64,000 bases of DNA from Hyphomicrobiales bacterium. GTDB lineage: Bacteria > Pseudomonadota > Alphaproteobacteria > Rhizobiales > Rhizobiaceae. The stretch spans positions 124,001 through 188,000 of the forward strand of contig UEGQ01000004.1 of NCBI GenBank assembly GCA_900466005.1, written 5' to 3'. How positions within the stretch are numbered: the stretch's first letter is position 1; every line of letters begins with the position of its first letter. Shown here one piece after another: positions 26,514-36,152 of the stretch. Under the pieces are notes generated by a model, which saw only the letters and a list, made by a program, of their open reading frames with translations, was not told the origin of the DNA and made no database searches. Made by a program: the position numbers and the translations under genes.

Positions 26514-29500
26514 ATGGCATCCTTCTTGGCCGGCACCGTGCGTTCCGACAGCTCCGACCTCCTGGAGGTCCACCCGCTCGGCGAGGCGCAGCGCGGACTG
26601 TGGTTCGCGCAGGCGCTCGACCCGGATAACCCGGTCTTCAACACCGGCCAGGTGATGGAGATCTGCGGCGCGCTCGATGTCGAGCGGTTCGCCCGTGCCG
26701 TCGCCAAGCTCCACAAGGAAGCCGACAGCCTGTCTCTTCGCATTCTCGACGACAACCGACAGGTCCGCGATCCCGGCACGGAGCCGCCGCTTTCGATCCT
26801 CGACCTATCGCAAGACGACGATCCCGCCGCCATCGCCCGCAGCGACATTCGGCGCGACATGGAAACGCCGCTCGATCTCGCCCGGCAGAGCCCGGCTCTC
26901 TTCCGGCTCTACCGGTTCGGCGAAGACCGCTTCTGGTGGTATGTGCGGCTTCACCACGTCATCGCCGACGGCTTTGCGACCCACCTCATCCTGTCGCGGG
27001 TGGCAGAGCTTTATAACCGCGGCGCGGCGGACACAGGGCCGGCGCTTTCTCCCCTCGAGATCGCGCTCGAACAGGACCGGCTTTACGGGAGTTCGCCGCA
27101 ATATGCCGAGGACCGTGCTTTCTGGGTCGACGCCCTGAAGGACATGCCGGAGGTGGCCGGCATCAAGCAGGGGCAGGCCCTGACCGCCCACAGCTATCAT
27201 CATGAGACGCAGCCCGTGCCGGCGGCGCTGTCGGAACGGCTTCGCGAGCTTTCGATGGCGCTAAAACTGGGCTGGAGCGACATCGTGACGGCTCTCGTCG
27301 CGGCCTACTACGCGCGCTTCGTCGGGCAGCAGGACGTGACGGTCGGCGTCGCTTTCATGGGGCGTTTCGGCTCGCCCGCCGCGCGCGTGCCGCTGATGCT
27401 GATGAACATCCTGCCGGTGCGCCTGAGGATCGATGAGGACCAGCCCTTCTGTGACTGGCTCGTCGCGGCAGCCGCGACGCTCGCGGTGGCGCGTCGTCAC
27501 GGACGCTATCGCCATGAGCATATCCGCCGCGATCTCGGTCTCGGCGGTGGCCAGCGGCGGCTGTTCGGGCCGCTGGTCAACGTGCTGCCCTACGAGGGGG
27601 ATCTGAGACTCGAGGGTACCACGGTCACCACGGAGCGGCTCGGAACCGGCCCGGTCGACGACATTACCTTCTCCTTCCGCGGTGACCCGATGCGGACGAA
27701 CCTGACGGTCGAGATCGACGCCAATCCGGGCCTCTACGGTACGGTGGAGGTCCGTGCGCACGCGGAACGCTTCCTGCACTTCCTCGACCGGTCGGTCGCG
27801 TCCGCGCTCGCCGACGGCACGCTCGCCGATGTCCCGACGGTGACGGATACAGAGGCCGCATGGCTGGTCGGAACACTGAACGAGACCGGCCATGCGGTGG
27901 AGCCTGTGACGCTCGTGGAGGTGATCGACAAAGCCTTTGCCGACCACGCCGGGCGGGTGGCCGTTAGGTTCGGCGATGAGACCCTGAGCTATGCCGAGCT
28001 GGACCGCCGCTCTGCGGCGCTCGCCCGGCAACTGATCGCGGCCGGCGCCGGTCGCGACCGTCGCGTCGCCGTGGCGCTGCCGCGCTCGACGGAGCTTCTG
28101 ATCGGACTTGTCGCCATCTTGCGGAGCGGTGCCGCCTACATGCCCGTCGATCTCTCCCATCCGGCCGAGCGGATCGAACGCATGCTTGCCCGCGGCACGC
28201 CGGTTCTGGCACTCGCGCCCGATGGCGTGCTGATCGGGGACGTGCCGGTCCTTGCCCCCTCCGCTTGGGAAGCCAACCCATCCGGCGACGCGCTGCCGGC
28301 CGTCGGCCCCCGCGATGCAGCCTATGTGATCTTCACCTCTGGCTCGACCGGCGAGCCGAAGGGGGTGCTCGTCGAACACCGCGCGATCGTCAACCGGCTG
28401 GAATGGATGAGGACCCATTACGGCTTTTCGGCTGACGACGTCATCCTGCAGAAGACCCCGATGACCTTCGACGTCTCGGTCTGGGAATTCTTCCTCTCCT
28501 TCTTTGCGGGAGGGACCCTGGTGATGGCGCCGCCCGAGGCGCACAAGGATCCCGAATGGCTCGCGCGCCTCATCCGGGAGAACGGCGTGACGACTGCGCA
28601 CTTCGTTCCGTCGATGCTCTCGGCCTTCGTGTCGGAGCCGAAGGCGCGGGGCCTTTCGCTGCGGCGCGTCTTTGCAAGCGGCGAGGAACTGACAGCCGAT
28701 CTGCGGGACCGCTTCCATCGCGAGATCTCCGCCGAACTGCACAATCTCTACGGCCCGACCGAGGCCGCGGTCGACGTCAGCTACTGGGCGGCGTCTCCCG
28801 ACGATGGTTCCAATCCCGTTCCGATCGGCTTGCCCGTCTGGAACACCCGCCTTTACGTCCTCGACGGACGCCTGAGGCCGGTGCCGCCGGGGGTGGCAGG
28901 ACGGCTCTATATCGCCGGCGTGCAGCTTGCCCGCGAATATGTCGGGCGGCCCGATCTCACCGCCGAGCGCTTTGTGGTGGACCCTTTCCACAAGGGCGAG
29001 CGTATGTACGACACGGGCGATCTTGCGCGGCTGCGACCGGACGGCGCGATCGACTATCTCGGCAGGCTGGACAACCAGATCAAGCTGCGCGGTCTCAGGA
29101 TCGAACTCGGCGAGATCGAGGCTGCCATTCTCTCGTATCCGCACGTCACCCAGTCCGTCGTGATCCTGCACCAGGCGGGACCGGAGAAACGGATCGTCGG
29201 CTATTACGTTGCCTCGCCCGCAGTTGAGGAGCCGGCGCTGCGGCGGCACCTTGAGCGCCATCTGCCTGACTACATGGTCCCGTCGCTGCTCGTCTGCCTT
29301 CCAGCCATGCCGCTGTCTTCCAACGGCAAGCTCGACCGCAATGCCCTGCCGGCACCCCGGTTTTCGGCCGGGCGGGGCGAGCCTCCGCTGCCCGGCACCG
29401 AGCAGATCGTCGCTGATCTCTTCGCCAGCCTATTGGAACCCGGCGAACCCATCAGCCGCGACGACGACTTCTTCGCCCTCGGCGGCCATTCCCTGCTGGC

Positions 29501-30428
29501 GGTGCGCCTCGTGCAACAGCTCGCCCGCGTTTTCGGACGCGATGTCGGGCTCGGTAACTTGTTCCGATATCCGACGGTGAAGCGGCTTGCCGCGCATCTC
29601 GACGGCGAGGCGAGGGTGGACGACAACGGATTGCAGCCGATGATCAGGCTCAATGCCGCTGACAGTGAAGCGCCGCCGCTCTTTATGATCCACCCGGCCG
29701 GGGGCATTGGCTGGTGCTACGGCGGTTATGCGCGCGCGCTCGCCGGCGAGCGTGCGGTCTGGGGCATCCAGGCCGACGCGCTCGATCCCAGCCGTACCGA
29801 GCCCGAGAGCCTGGAGGCCATGGCGCTCGCCTATGCCCGACGCATAGGGGAGGTGGCCGGCGCCCGACCGGTGCATCTTTGCGGCTGGTCGGTCGGGGGT
29901 ATCATCGCGCATGCGGTTGCAAACGCGCTCGTCCGGTCGGGCCGGTCCGTTGGATGCCTCGCCATGCTCGATTCCTATCCGGCCGACTGCTGGCGCAACG
30001 AGCCGGATCCCGGCCCGGACGCCGGACTGAAGGCGCTTCTCGCCATCGCAGGCCACGATCCCGACCGGCTTCTCGACCTGCCGATGACACGGGATGCGGT
30101 CAGGGATTTCCTCCGTCGCGAGGAAAGCCCGTTCGCGGCGCTGCCGGAAGCGGCCTTCGAGGGCATCATGCGTGTCGTGTGCGGCAATAATCGTCTGGTG
30201 CGCGAGCATGTTCACGAACCCTATCCCGGAACAATTCTGCATGTGGCGGCGACGCCTTCCGGGAACAGACGGCTCTCGCCGGCAGACTGGCGACCTTATG
30301 CAGGAGCGGTGAGAGAGCACCGGGTGCCGTTCGTCCACGCAGAGCTGACTGCGGCGCCGGCGGTGGAGGCGATCGCGCCGCTTCTCGCGGCAGAAATGGC
30401 GGCGTCGGAGGATCGGGGATGCAACTGA
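26514..30428 (+). CDS. entF: Enterobactin-type NRPS, C-A(Ser)-PCP-TE
   Basis: This 1304-residue synthetase matches EntF in length and order. The condensation domain (about 15-440) has HHVIADG at 147-153. The adenylation domain (about 460-960) has YVIFTSGSTGEPKG near 604, FDVSVWEFF from 652 and NLYGPTEAAVDVS. Residues at the ten code positions can be read as D-V-W-H-F-S-L-V-D-K, the code of EntF, so serine is predicted. The carrier domain has FFALGGHSLLAV with Ser993. The thioesterase (about 1050-1300) has GWSVGG with Ser1126, MLDSYP and a terminal VHAEL histidine. It should join DHB to serine and cyclise the units, giving an enterobactin-like trilactone. The end overlaps the next gene by 10 bases. 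Confidence 0.95.
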   Translation: MASFLAGTVRSDSSDLLEVHPLGEAQRGLWFAQALDPDNPVFNTGQVMEICGALDVERFARAVAKLHKEADSLSLRILDDNRQVRDPGTEPPLSILDLSQDDDPAAIARSDIRRDMETPLDLARQSPALFRLYRFGEDRFWWYVRLHHVIADGFATHLILSRVAELYNRGAADTGPALSPLEIALEQDRLYGSSPQYAEDRAFWVDALKDMPEVAGIKQGQALTAHSYHHETQPVPAALSERLRELSMALKLGWSDIVTALVAAYYARFVGQQDVTVGVAFMGRFGSPAARVPLMLMNILPVRLRIDEDQPFCDWLVAAAATLAVARRHGRYRHEHIRRDLGLGGGQRRLFGPLVNVLPYEGDLRLEGTTVTTERLGTGPVDDITFSFRGDPMRTNLTVEIDANPGLYGTVEVRAHAERFLHFLDRSVASALADGTLADVPTVTDTEAAWLVGTLNETGHAVEPVTLVEVIDKAFADHAGRVAVRFGDETLSYAELDRRSAALARQLIAAGAGRDRRVAVALPRSTELLIGLVAILRSGAAYMPVDLSHPAERIERMLARGTPVLALAPDGVLIGDVPVLAPSAWEANPSGDALPAVGPRDAAYVIFTSGSTGEPKGVLVEHRAIVNRLEWMRTHYGFSADDVILQKTPMTFDVSVWEFFLSFFAGGTLVMAPPEAHKDPEWLARLIRENGVTTAHFVPSMLSAFVSEPKARGLSLRRVFASGEELTADLRDRFHREISAELHNLYGPTEAAVDVSYWAASPDDGSNPVPIGLPVWNTRLYVLDGRLRPVPPGVAGRLYIAGVQLAREYVGRPDLTAERFVVDPFHKGERMYDTGDLARLRPDGAIDYLGRLDNQIKLRGLRIELGEIEAAILSYPHVTQSVVILHQAGPEKRIVGYYVASPAVEEPALRRHLERHLPDYMVPSLLVCLPAMPLSSNGKLDRNALPAPRFSAGRGEPPLPGTEQIVADLFASLLEPGEPISRDDDFFALGGHSLLAVRLVQQLARVFGRDVGLGNLFRYPTVKRLAAHLDGEARVDDNGLQPMIRLNAADSEAPPLFMIHPAGGIGWCYGGYARALAGERAVWGIQADALDPSRTEPESLEAMALAYARRIGEVAGARPVHLCGWSVGGIIAHAVANALVRSGRSVGCLAMLDSYPADCWRNEPDPGPDAGLKALLAIAGHDPDRLLDLPMTRDAVRDFLRREESPFAALPEAAFEGIMRVVCGNNRLVREHVHEPYPGTILHVAATPSGNRRLSPADWRPYAGAVREHRVPFVHAELTAAPAVEAIAPLLAAEMAASEDRGCN

Positions 30429-31186
30429 CGGGACTGGTAGGGAAGACGGCCTTCGTCACGGGAGCGGCAGGCGGCATCGGCCGTGCCGTGGTCGACGGAT
30501 TGGTCGCATCGGGGGCACGGGTCTTTGCGACGGACAGGCAGGCCGACCCCGCTTGGAGCGCTACGGAAGGCCCGGTGCGGGGTACGGCGCTCGACGTTGG
30601 CGACGAGGTAGCCGTGCAGCGCGTCATTGCCGCAGCGGACGCGGACATGGGCGGTTTCGACTTCGGCGTAAACGTCGCCGGCATCCTGGATACGACGCCC
30701 GTCGCCGATCTTGCCGGCGACGCCTGGCGCCGCGTTTTCGACGTCAATTGCCACGGCACCTTCTTCGTATGCCAGGCGCTTGCCGCCCGCATGGCGTCGC
30801 GCCGGCAGGGCGTGATCGTCGTCGTCGGCTCGAATGCGGCCGGCATTCCGCGGAAAAACATGGCGGCCTATGCCGCCTCGAAGGCGGCGGCGACGATGTT
30901 CGTGCGCTGCCTCGGTCTCGAGGTGGCCGGGCACGGCGTTCGCTGCAATATCGTTGCGCCCGGCTCGACGCTCACACCGATGCAGACCGGCATGTGGACC
31001 GCACAGGCCGCGGAAGAGCGGGTGATCGAGGGTGATCTGGCAAGCTATCGGACCGGCATCCCGTTGAAGAAGCTCGCCCTGCCGGAGGACATCGCAAATG
31101 CCGTGGTGTTCCTGCTCTCCGATCAGGCGGGGCACATCACCATGGCTGATCTCTATGTGGACGGAGGCGCGACACTGCGTGGCTGA
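30419..31186 (+). CDS. entA: 2,3-dihydro-2,3-dihydroxybenzoate dehydrogenase
   Basis: This NAD-dependent SDR makes DHB from the isochorismatase product. The 255-residue protein has TGAAGGIGRAVVDGL (cofactor), NVAGIL, the Ser region VVGSNAAGIPRKNMAAYAASKAA (with YxxxK) and the family-typical RCNIVAPGSTLTPMQTGMW and GHITMADLYVDGGATL segments, closely following EntA/DhbA. Its start lies inside the end of the NRPS gene and its own stop lies inside the next gene, so translation is coupled on both sides. With the isochorismate synthase and isochorismatase it completes DHB synthesis. Confidence 0.95.
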   Translation: MQLTGLVGKTAFVTGAAGGIGRAVVDGLVASGARVFATDRQADPAWSATEGPVRGTALDVGDEVAVQRVIAAADADMGGFDFGVNVAGILDTTPVADLAGDAWRRVFDVNCHGTFFVCQALAARMASRRQGVIVVVGSNAAGIPRKNMAAYAASKAAATMFVRCLGLEVAGHGVRCNIVAPGSTLTPMQTGMWTAQAAEERVIEGDLASYRTGIPLKKLALPEDIANAVVFLLSDQAGHITMADLYVDGGATLRG

Positions 31187-32084
31187 CAACAAGACCAAGC
31201 GTTTTCAGGTGGCCGGCGGTGTCGTGCCGGCCGGCAGGAGCCTCGTCGTTCCGGATTACGAGGGTTTCTCGCTGCCGGGTGCGGATGGATGCAGGAGGCA
31301 CGAAATCTTCGTCCATGTGCCGGCGGTGGAGGCTCCGCCGGGCGGCTTTCCCGTCCTTTACCTGCTGGATGCCAATGCCGATTTTCTCCTCGTCGTCGAG
31401 ACGTTGCGGCGCTTGTCGCGCCGGCCGAAGGCGAGTGGGATCGATCCGGTGATGGTGGTCGGAATCGGCTATCCCGAGGGCGGCGACTATGATCTCGACC
31501 GTCGATACGAGGACTTCACCCGCGGTCCTCCCGAAATCGACGATGCCGGATGGCAGGCGAGCACCCGCTACGGCGGTCAGGCGGCCTTCATCGACTTCGT
31601 CGAAACCCGGCTGAAGCCCTTCATCCAGTCGACCTTTCCCGTTCGCGAAAATCAGTCTGCACTGCTTGGCCACTCGCTGGCAGGATACCTTGTGCTCGAC
31701 TGGCTCTGTCAGCGGCCGCAGGACTTCCGTGCGTTCCTGGCGGTCAGTCCCTCCATCTGGTGGGGTCGTGAGGCGATGCTCGGCCGGCTCGCCGAGCGGA
31801 AAGCGCCCTTCGACGCCCCCCGCCGCGCCTACCTGACGGTCGGCCAGTGGGAGGAAGAACCGGCTCCGTGGCAGGTCGATCTCGCAGCGAACGCCTCCTA
31901 CGCGTCGCTTCGCCGCCGCCGGGCCATGATCGGCAATGTTCAGACATTTTCTGAACAGGTCGCGAAAACCTACGGCGACGGGATGACGGTGCGCTGCGAC
32001 CTCGAGGAGGGCGGCGAGCACTCGAGCTCGCTCGTCACCTGCCTGCCGCGCGCCTTGCGTTTTGCCTTCTTCGAAGGCGACTGA
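31179..32084 (+). CDS. IroE/Fes-like siderophore esterase (alpha/beta hydrolase)
   Basis: This 301-residue hydrolase of the esterase D/IroE group likely cuts the ester bonds of the serine trilactone, either to release iron in the cell or to linearise the siderophore on export. Motifs: FPVLYLLDANADF, PVMVVGIGYP, nucleophile elbow LLGHSLAGYLVLDWLCQRP, YLTVGQWEE, and a GEHSSSL segment carrying the likely catalytic His. No clear signal peptide is seen, so a cytoplasmic place is favoured. A GTG start at 31179 overlaps the entA stop by 8 bases with GGAGG about 12 bases before; other starts would run deep into entA. Confidence 0.88.
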   Translation: MADNKTKRFQVAGGVVPAGRSLVVPDYEGFSLPGADGCRRHEIFVHVPAVEAPPGGFPVLYLLDANADFLLVVETLRRLSRRPKASGIDPVMVVGIGYPEGGDYDLDRRYEDFTRGPPEIDDAGWQASTRYGGQAAFIDFVETRLKPFIQSTFPVRENQSALLGHSLAGYLVLDWLCQRPQDFRAFLAVSPSIWWGREAMLGRLAERKAPFDAPRRAYLTVGQWEEEPAPWQVDLAANASYASLRRRRAMIGNVQTFSEQVAKTYGDGMTVRCDLEEGGEHSSSLVTCLPRALRFAFFEGD

Positions 32085-32093
32085 AGGCCGTTC

Positions 32094-32918
32094 ATGGAGG
32101 GGGCGCCCGCGATGTCGTCACGGGAAGGGGAGGCAGGTGGCTTGTGCCGAACGGCAGGACACATCGTCGGAGACGGTCCGGCCTCGGCGGCTCCCCTTGC
32201 CCCGGAAAACGTGCAGCTCCGATGGTTGCGGATGGCGGATGCGGAAACGCGACACCTGGACCGGTGGTTTGGTCTCCTGGCCGCTTCGGAGCAGGTCCGG
32301 GCAATGCGTTTTCGCAATCGCGCCGACCGGGCCGCCTACGTCGCCGCCCATGCGCTGCTCCGCCATATGTTGAGCGAGGCGCTCGGCGGTGACCCGAGGG
32401 CCTGGGTATTCGTGACCGGCTCATTCGGCAAGCCGGCGCTTGCGGCCTCCCATCTCCGGCCGCGGCCCCACTTCAACATCTCGCACACCCGTGACCTGGT
32501 TGCCTGCGCGATAGCGAGCGCCCCGGTCGGCGTCGACGTCGAGGCGAGTAACGGTGAAGCGCCGCGGGCCGTGGCCGAGCGCTTCGCGCCGGGCGAACGT
32601 GCGATGCTTGCGAAGGCCGCAGGCGCCGAATACCGCTCGATATTCTTCCGGCTCTGGACGCTGAAAGAAGCCTATCTCAAGGCGACCGGCGAGGGATTGT
32701 CGGGAAGGCTGGATTCGCCCGCCTTCCAACTCGACCCGCTGCGCGCGACGCTCTGGCCGTCGGAAAACGATCCTGCTGAGCCGAGCAACCCCGACGCCTG
32801 GCGGTTCTTGGAATTCCTGCCTTGCGACGGACATCGGCTCGCGCTCGCGGTGCTGCGCCCGGATCAGGCGCCCCTCGACGTTCTCGCGGCTGCAATCGAT
32901 CCCGCCGACCTTGGATGA
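32094..32918 (+). CDS. Sfp/EntD-type 4'-phosphopantetheinyl transferase
   Basis: This enzyme transfers phosphopantetheine from CoA to the carrier domains of the siderophore assembly line. The 274-residue protein has RFRNRADRAAYVAAHALLRHML, FGKPAL, FNISHT, GVDVEASN (Mg-binding Asp/Glu) and FRLWTLKEAYLKATGEGL, the hallmark of Sfp-type enzymes. It starts 9 bases after the esterase and ends the siderophore operon. The N-terminal 35 residues are poorly conserved, so a slightly later start is possible. It is convergent with the glutathione S-transferase gene. Confidence 0.92.
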   Translation: MEGAPAMSSREGEAGGLCRTAGHIVGDGPASAAPLAPENVQLRWLRMADAETRHLDRWFGLLAASEQVRAMRFRNRADRAAYVAAHALLRHMLSEALGGDPRAWVFVTGSFGKPALAASHLRPRPHFNISHTRDLVACAIASAPVGVDVEASNGEAPRAVAERFAPGERAMLAKAAGAEYRSIFFRLWTLKEAYLKATGEGLSGRLDSPAFQLDPLRATLWPSENDPAEPSNPDAWRFLEFLPCDGHRLALAVLRPDQAPLDVLAAAIDPADLG

Positions 32919-32967
32919 GCCGACGGGAACTCGTCATGTGCACGCGCGACCTCGCGTCAGCGCCGCC

Positions 32968-33669
32968 TCATGCAGGAATGGTCAGCCCCTTCTGGCTTGC
33001 GGGTTTCGCCATGCAGCGCTCGAACCATGCCATCACCGCGGGGAAGCGGTCGTATTCCAGCACCTCGCGGCCGCCATAGTAGAAATCGGCGCACCAGATC
33101 CAGGGGAACGTGGCGATGTCGGCGATCGTGTAATCGTCGCCCATCAGATATTGCCGGTCCTTAAGGCGGCCCTCCAGCACGCCGAGCAGCCGCTTGCTCT
33201 CGTCACGGTAGCGTTCGACCGGATAGGAGTTGTTCGTAACCTTGTCGGCGGCGAACTTGTGGAAATGTCCGAACTGCCCGAACATCGGGCCGACGCCCCC
33301 CATCTGGAACATGATCCAGCAGAGTGTCTCGTAGCGCTCGCGCGCCGTCGGCGGGATCAGCCGGCCCGTCTTCTCGGCGAGATAGATGAGGATGGCGCCC
33401 GATTCGAAGAGACCGATCGGCTTTCCGTCCGGCCCGTCGGGATCGATGATCGCCGGAATGCGCCCGTTCGGGTTCAGCGACGTAAATTCCGCGCTCTTCT
33501 GGTCGTTCGTGGCGAAGCTCACCTTGTGCGCCTCGTAAGGCAGTCCGAGCTCTTCGAGAGCAATCGAGACCTTCACGCCATTCGGAGTCGCCACCGAATA
33601 GAGCTGGATGACGTCCGGGTTGGCGGGCGGCCATTTGCGCGTGACGGGGAAGCTGGAAAGATCTGCCAT
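32968..33669 (-). CDS. Glutathione S-transferase, YghU/Ure2-like
   Basis: This is a 233-residue cytoplasmic GST. The N-terminal thioredoxin-like domain has IQLYSVATPNGVKVSIALEELGLPYEAH (the N-G-x-K-V variant found in YghU/YfcG and Ure2 types) and the glutathione-binding NPNGRIPAIID and FESGAILIYLAEKTG. The helical domain has MGDDYTIADIATFPWI. The ATG at 33669 follows AAAAGAGGCGCATCCG. The open frame continues upstream without homology, so this start is chosen. A disulfide-reductase or thiol transfer role is typical; substrate unknown. Confidence 0.92.
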   Translation of the reverse strand: MADLSSFPVTRKWPPANPDVIQLYSVATPNGVKVSIALEELGLPYEAHKVSFATNDQKSAEFTSLNPNGRIPAIIDPDGPDGKPIGLFESGAILIYLAEKTGRLIPPTARERYETLCWIMFQMGGVGPMFGQFGHFHKFAADKVTNNSYPVERYRDESKRLLGVLEGRLKDRQYLMGDDYTIADIATFPWIWCADFYYGGREVLEYDRFPAVMAWFERCMAKPASQKGLTIPA

Positions 33670-33971
33670 CGGATGCGCCTCTTTTCTTCGATTCCTGGGA
33701 AGGTCCTGGATGCCGGGCGGACGACGATCCCCTGAGAAACCTCGGTACGAGGTCTGGGTGGGGGATGCCTGCACTCGTCTAGCAGACGGATCGGCCCGCA
33801 CGATAGAGCAACGTTGCCACAGCATCGCGAGAACTTCTCCTTCCGACATGGGGGAGAGATTTCTATCAGGCCGAGGCCCGGACCTCGGCTCTGCTCGAGG
33901 GTTTTTCTCGCCATCGCTGACGGACTGTGCAAGGCTCTGATGGATTTCTATCGCGCTTGGAAAGGATATCG
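33670..33971. promoter_or_regulatory. Divergent GST/LacI promoter region with repeated GATTTCTATC
   Basis: No gene is seen in this 302-base gap. It holds two exact copies of the 10-mer GATTTCTATC, at 33858-33867 and 33943-33952, the second inside TGATGGATTTCTATCG just before the LacI start. Related sequence (TGATGGAATCTATCA, 35006-35020; TTTCTATCA, around 35036) follows the same LacI gene. Operators for that regulator are the simplest explanation. Confidence 0.45.
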
Positions 33972-35000
33972 ATGAAGCGACCGACGATCGCGGATGTTGC
34001 ACAGGCGGCAGGAGTGAGTGTCGCGACGGTCGATCGCGTACTCAATGCCCGGCTGCCGGTCCGTGAAGAGACCTCAAAGAGGGTGTTTGCCGCGGCGGAA
34101 AAGATCGGCTTTCACGCGACCAACATCATCCGCCAGCGCATGATGGCCGACCTGCCGTCCTACAACCTCGGCTTCATCCTCCGGAAGGAACGCCACGCCT
34201 TCTACCAGGCGTTCGCGGAAAAGCTGGAGGCGGCGGCACTTGCCATGAAGGATCGGCGCCTCAACGTTCAGATACAATATGCAAGGTCCGGAGAGCCGGC
34301 GGAGCTTGCCGGCCTGCTGCTCGGCATGAAGGGAAAGGTCCACGCCGTCGGCGCCACGGGGCCGGATCATCACGACGTCACGTCGGCCGTCAGTCTCCTG
34401 CGGTCGAGTGGAATCCCGACCTTCTCTCTGCTTTCCGATTTCGCCCAGGGGGTGAGGGAGGCCTATCTCGGTGCCAACAACATGAAGGTCGGCCGGACCG
34501 CGGCCTGGATGATCTCCAAGTTGTCGCACACGCCCGGCAAGGTGCTGCTGCTGCTCGGCGGACATCGCTTCCATGGTCATTCGCTGCGCGAGACCGGGTT
34601 CCGCGCCTATATGCGGGAATATGCGCCGGATTTCGAAGTCATGGACGCCCTGATTACGCTCGAGACGAGGCGCCTCACTTATGAACTGGTGATGGACACC
34701 ATCTCGAAGCATCAGGACCTCGTCGGCATCTACTGCATCGGTGGTGGTATGGAGGGCGTGATCGAGGCCTTGCGGGAGGGGAACAGAAGCGAGAAGATCG
34801 TCTGCCTGGTGAACGAGCTGACGCCGGAATCGCGGCAGGCGCTTCTGGAGCGGCGCATCTCCGGCGTCTTCCAGACACCGCTGCCGGAGCTTTGTACCGA
34901 TCTTATCGCGACGATGGTCCACACGATCGAACACGGGATGGCGGAGACGCCGGGGCAACGTTTTGTGCCTGCCCATCTCTGGGTCCCTGAGAGTCTCTGA
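33972..35000 (+). CDS. LacI-family regulator of the inositol cluster
   Basis: This is a 342-residue LacI-type regulator. The helix-turn-helix TIADVAQAAGVSVATVDRVLNARLPV is at the N-terminus and the sugar-binding domain follows, with LGFILRKERHAFYQAFAEKLEAAA and IYCIGGGMEGVIEAL, a type common in rhizobial inositol and ribose-like systems. The start at 33972 has AAAGGA 6 bases before; an earlier in-frame ATG lacks support. It is followed on the same strand by three inositol-type genes after a 242-base gap containing a perfect inverted repeat, so it probably controls them and perhaps itself. Ligand unknown. Confidence 0.9.
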   Translation: MKRPTIADVAQAAGVSVATVDRVLNARLPVREETSKRVFAAAEKIGFHATNIIRQRMMADLPSYNLGFILRKERHAFYQAFAEKLEAAALAMKDRRLNVQIQYARSGEPAELAGLLLGMKGKVHAVGATGPDHHDVTSAVSLLRSSGIPTFSLLSDFAQGVREAYLGANNMKVGRTAAWMISKLSHTPGKVLLLLGGHRFHGHSLRETGFRAYMREYAPDFEVMDALITLETRRLTYELVMDTISKHQDLVGIYCIGGGMEGVIEALREGNRSEKIVCLVNELTPESRQALLERRISGVFQTPLPELCTDLIATMVHTIEHGMAETPGQRFVPAHLWVPESL

Positions 35001-35025
35001 TGGAATGATGGAATCTATCATTCCA
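35001..35025. promoter_or_regulatory. Inverted repeat after LacI gene (operator or terminator)
   Basis: TGGAATGA (35001-35008) and TCATTCCA (35018-35025) form a perfect 8-bp inverted repeat with a 9-base spacer, directly after the LacI stop codon and about 220 bases before the IolH-like gene. It overlaps TGATGGAATCTATCA, which resembles the motif upstream of the LacI gene. A/T content and the weak following T run make an operator more likely than a terminator. Confidence 0.45.
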
Positions 35026-35242
35026 ACTTGATTTCTTTCTATCACAGTTGATGGATTTCTGCGGCCGTCCCGCGTTGACGGGTGGGTGCTGCTGGGAAAT
35101 TGTCCTCTCCGGTGGTGGAGACGGGAAGGCGTCCTGCCGGGATAAACGACATCGTGACATCGTCGGCGACGGAGGTTCTACGACCTCCGCCGACGGATGC
35201 GCGCGCCTTCCTGAAACGTGGACTGAGGACAAGGAGGCAATC

Positions 35243-36142
35243 ATGCGCATCGCGCTCGACCCATTCATGCATCGACATCTGAGTCTCGAGGCGCTGCCTT
35301 CGAAGGTGCGCGAACTCGGCTACGAGTGGATCGAACTCAGCCCGCGGGCGGACTTTCTCGAATGGTTCAAGGCGCCGCGGGTGTTCCCGGAGCGGATCCG
35401 CTCGTTCAAGAAGGCGCTCGCCGCCGAGAATGTGAAGATCGCCTCGCTGCTGCCGATGTATCGCTGGGCCTCGAACGACGAGACGGAGCGCAAGGCAGCC
35501 GTGAAGCACTGGAAGCGGGCGATCGAGATCGCCGTCGAGATGGAAGTCGACACGATGAACTCGGAGTTCGGCCGTGGCCCGCATCCCGACAAGGGTTCGT
35601 GCTACTGCTGCCATACCGGCTCGATGATCGAGGCCTGCGAGGATGCCTGGTGGCGCTCGATGGAAGAACTCGTCCCGATCTTCGAACGCGAGGGCATCAA
35701 CCTGCATGTCGAGCCGCATCCGGAAGACTGGTGCGAGACGCTGCAGCCGGCGCTCGACATCATCCGGACGGTCAATTCGAAGAACGTGAAGTTCCTCTAC
35801 TGCGCGCCGCACACATTCTATTTCGGCGACGACACGAAGGCGATGCTGCGCGAGGCGAAGGACGTGCTGGCCCATGTCCATGTCGGCGACACGTTCAACC
35901 ACAAGGCCTCATCCGGCCTTCGCTACATCCTCAATCCACCCGGCACCCAGGCGCGTGTGCACCAGCACCTGAACATCGGCCAGGGCGAGGTGCCGTGGGA
36001 CGACTTTTTCGGCACGCTCGCCGAGATCGGCTTCGACGGCATCATGACCTCCTGCGTCTTCGCCTGGGAGGACAGGGCCGACGAATCCGGCCGCTTCATG
36101 TGCACCGAAATGAACAACTACATCGCCAACTACAAGAAGTGA
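35243..36142 (+). CDS. IolH-like sugar phosphate isomerase/epimerase (TIM barrel)
   Basis: This is a 299-residue AP-endonuclease-2-type TIM barrel. It starts MRIALDPFM and contains [82 protein letters not shown] and [15 protein letters not shown]; the His/Glu/Asp residues in these segments form the usual metal site. From memory this pattern matches Bacillus IolH, a member of the inositol operon with no settled activity. AAGGAGG is 5 bases before the ATG. The IolG gene begins 10 bases downstream. Confidence 0.85.
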   Translation: MRIALDPFMHRHLSLEALPSKVRELGYEWIELSPRADFLEWFKAPRVFPERIRSFKKALAAENVKIASLLPMYRWASNDETERKAAVKHWKRAIEIAVEMEVDTMNSEFGRGPHPDKGSCYCCHTGSMIEACEDAWWRSMEELVPIFEREGINLHVEPHPEDWCETLQPALDIIRTVNSKNVKFLYCAPHTFYFGDDTKAMLREAKDVLAHVHVGDTFNHKASSGLRYILNPPGTQARVHQHLNIGQGEVPWDDFFGTLAEIGFDGIMTSCVFAWEDRADESGRFMCTEMNNYIANYKK

Positions 36143-36152
36143 GGCTTTCTGC

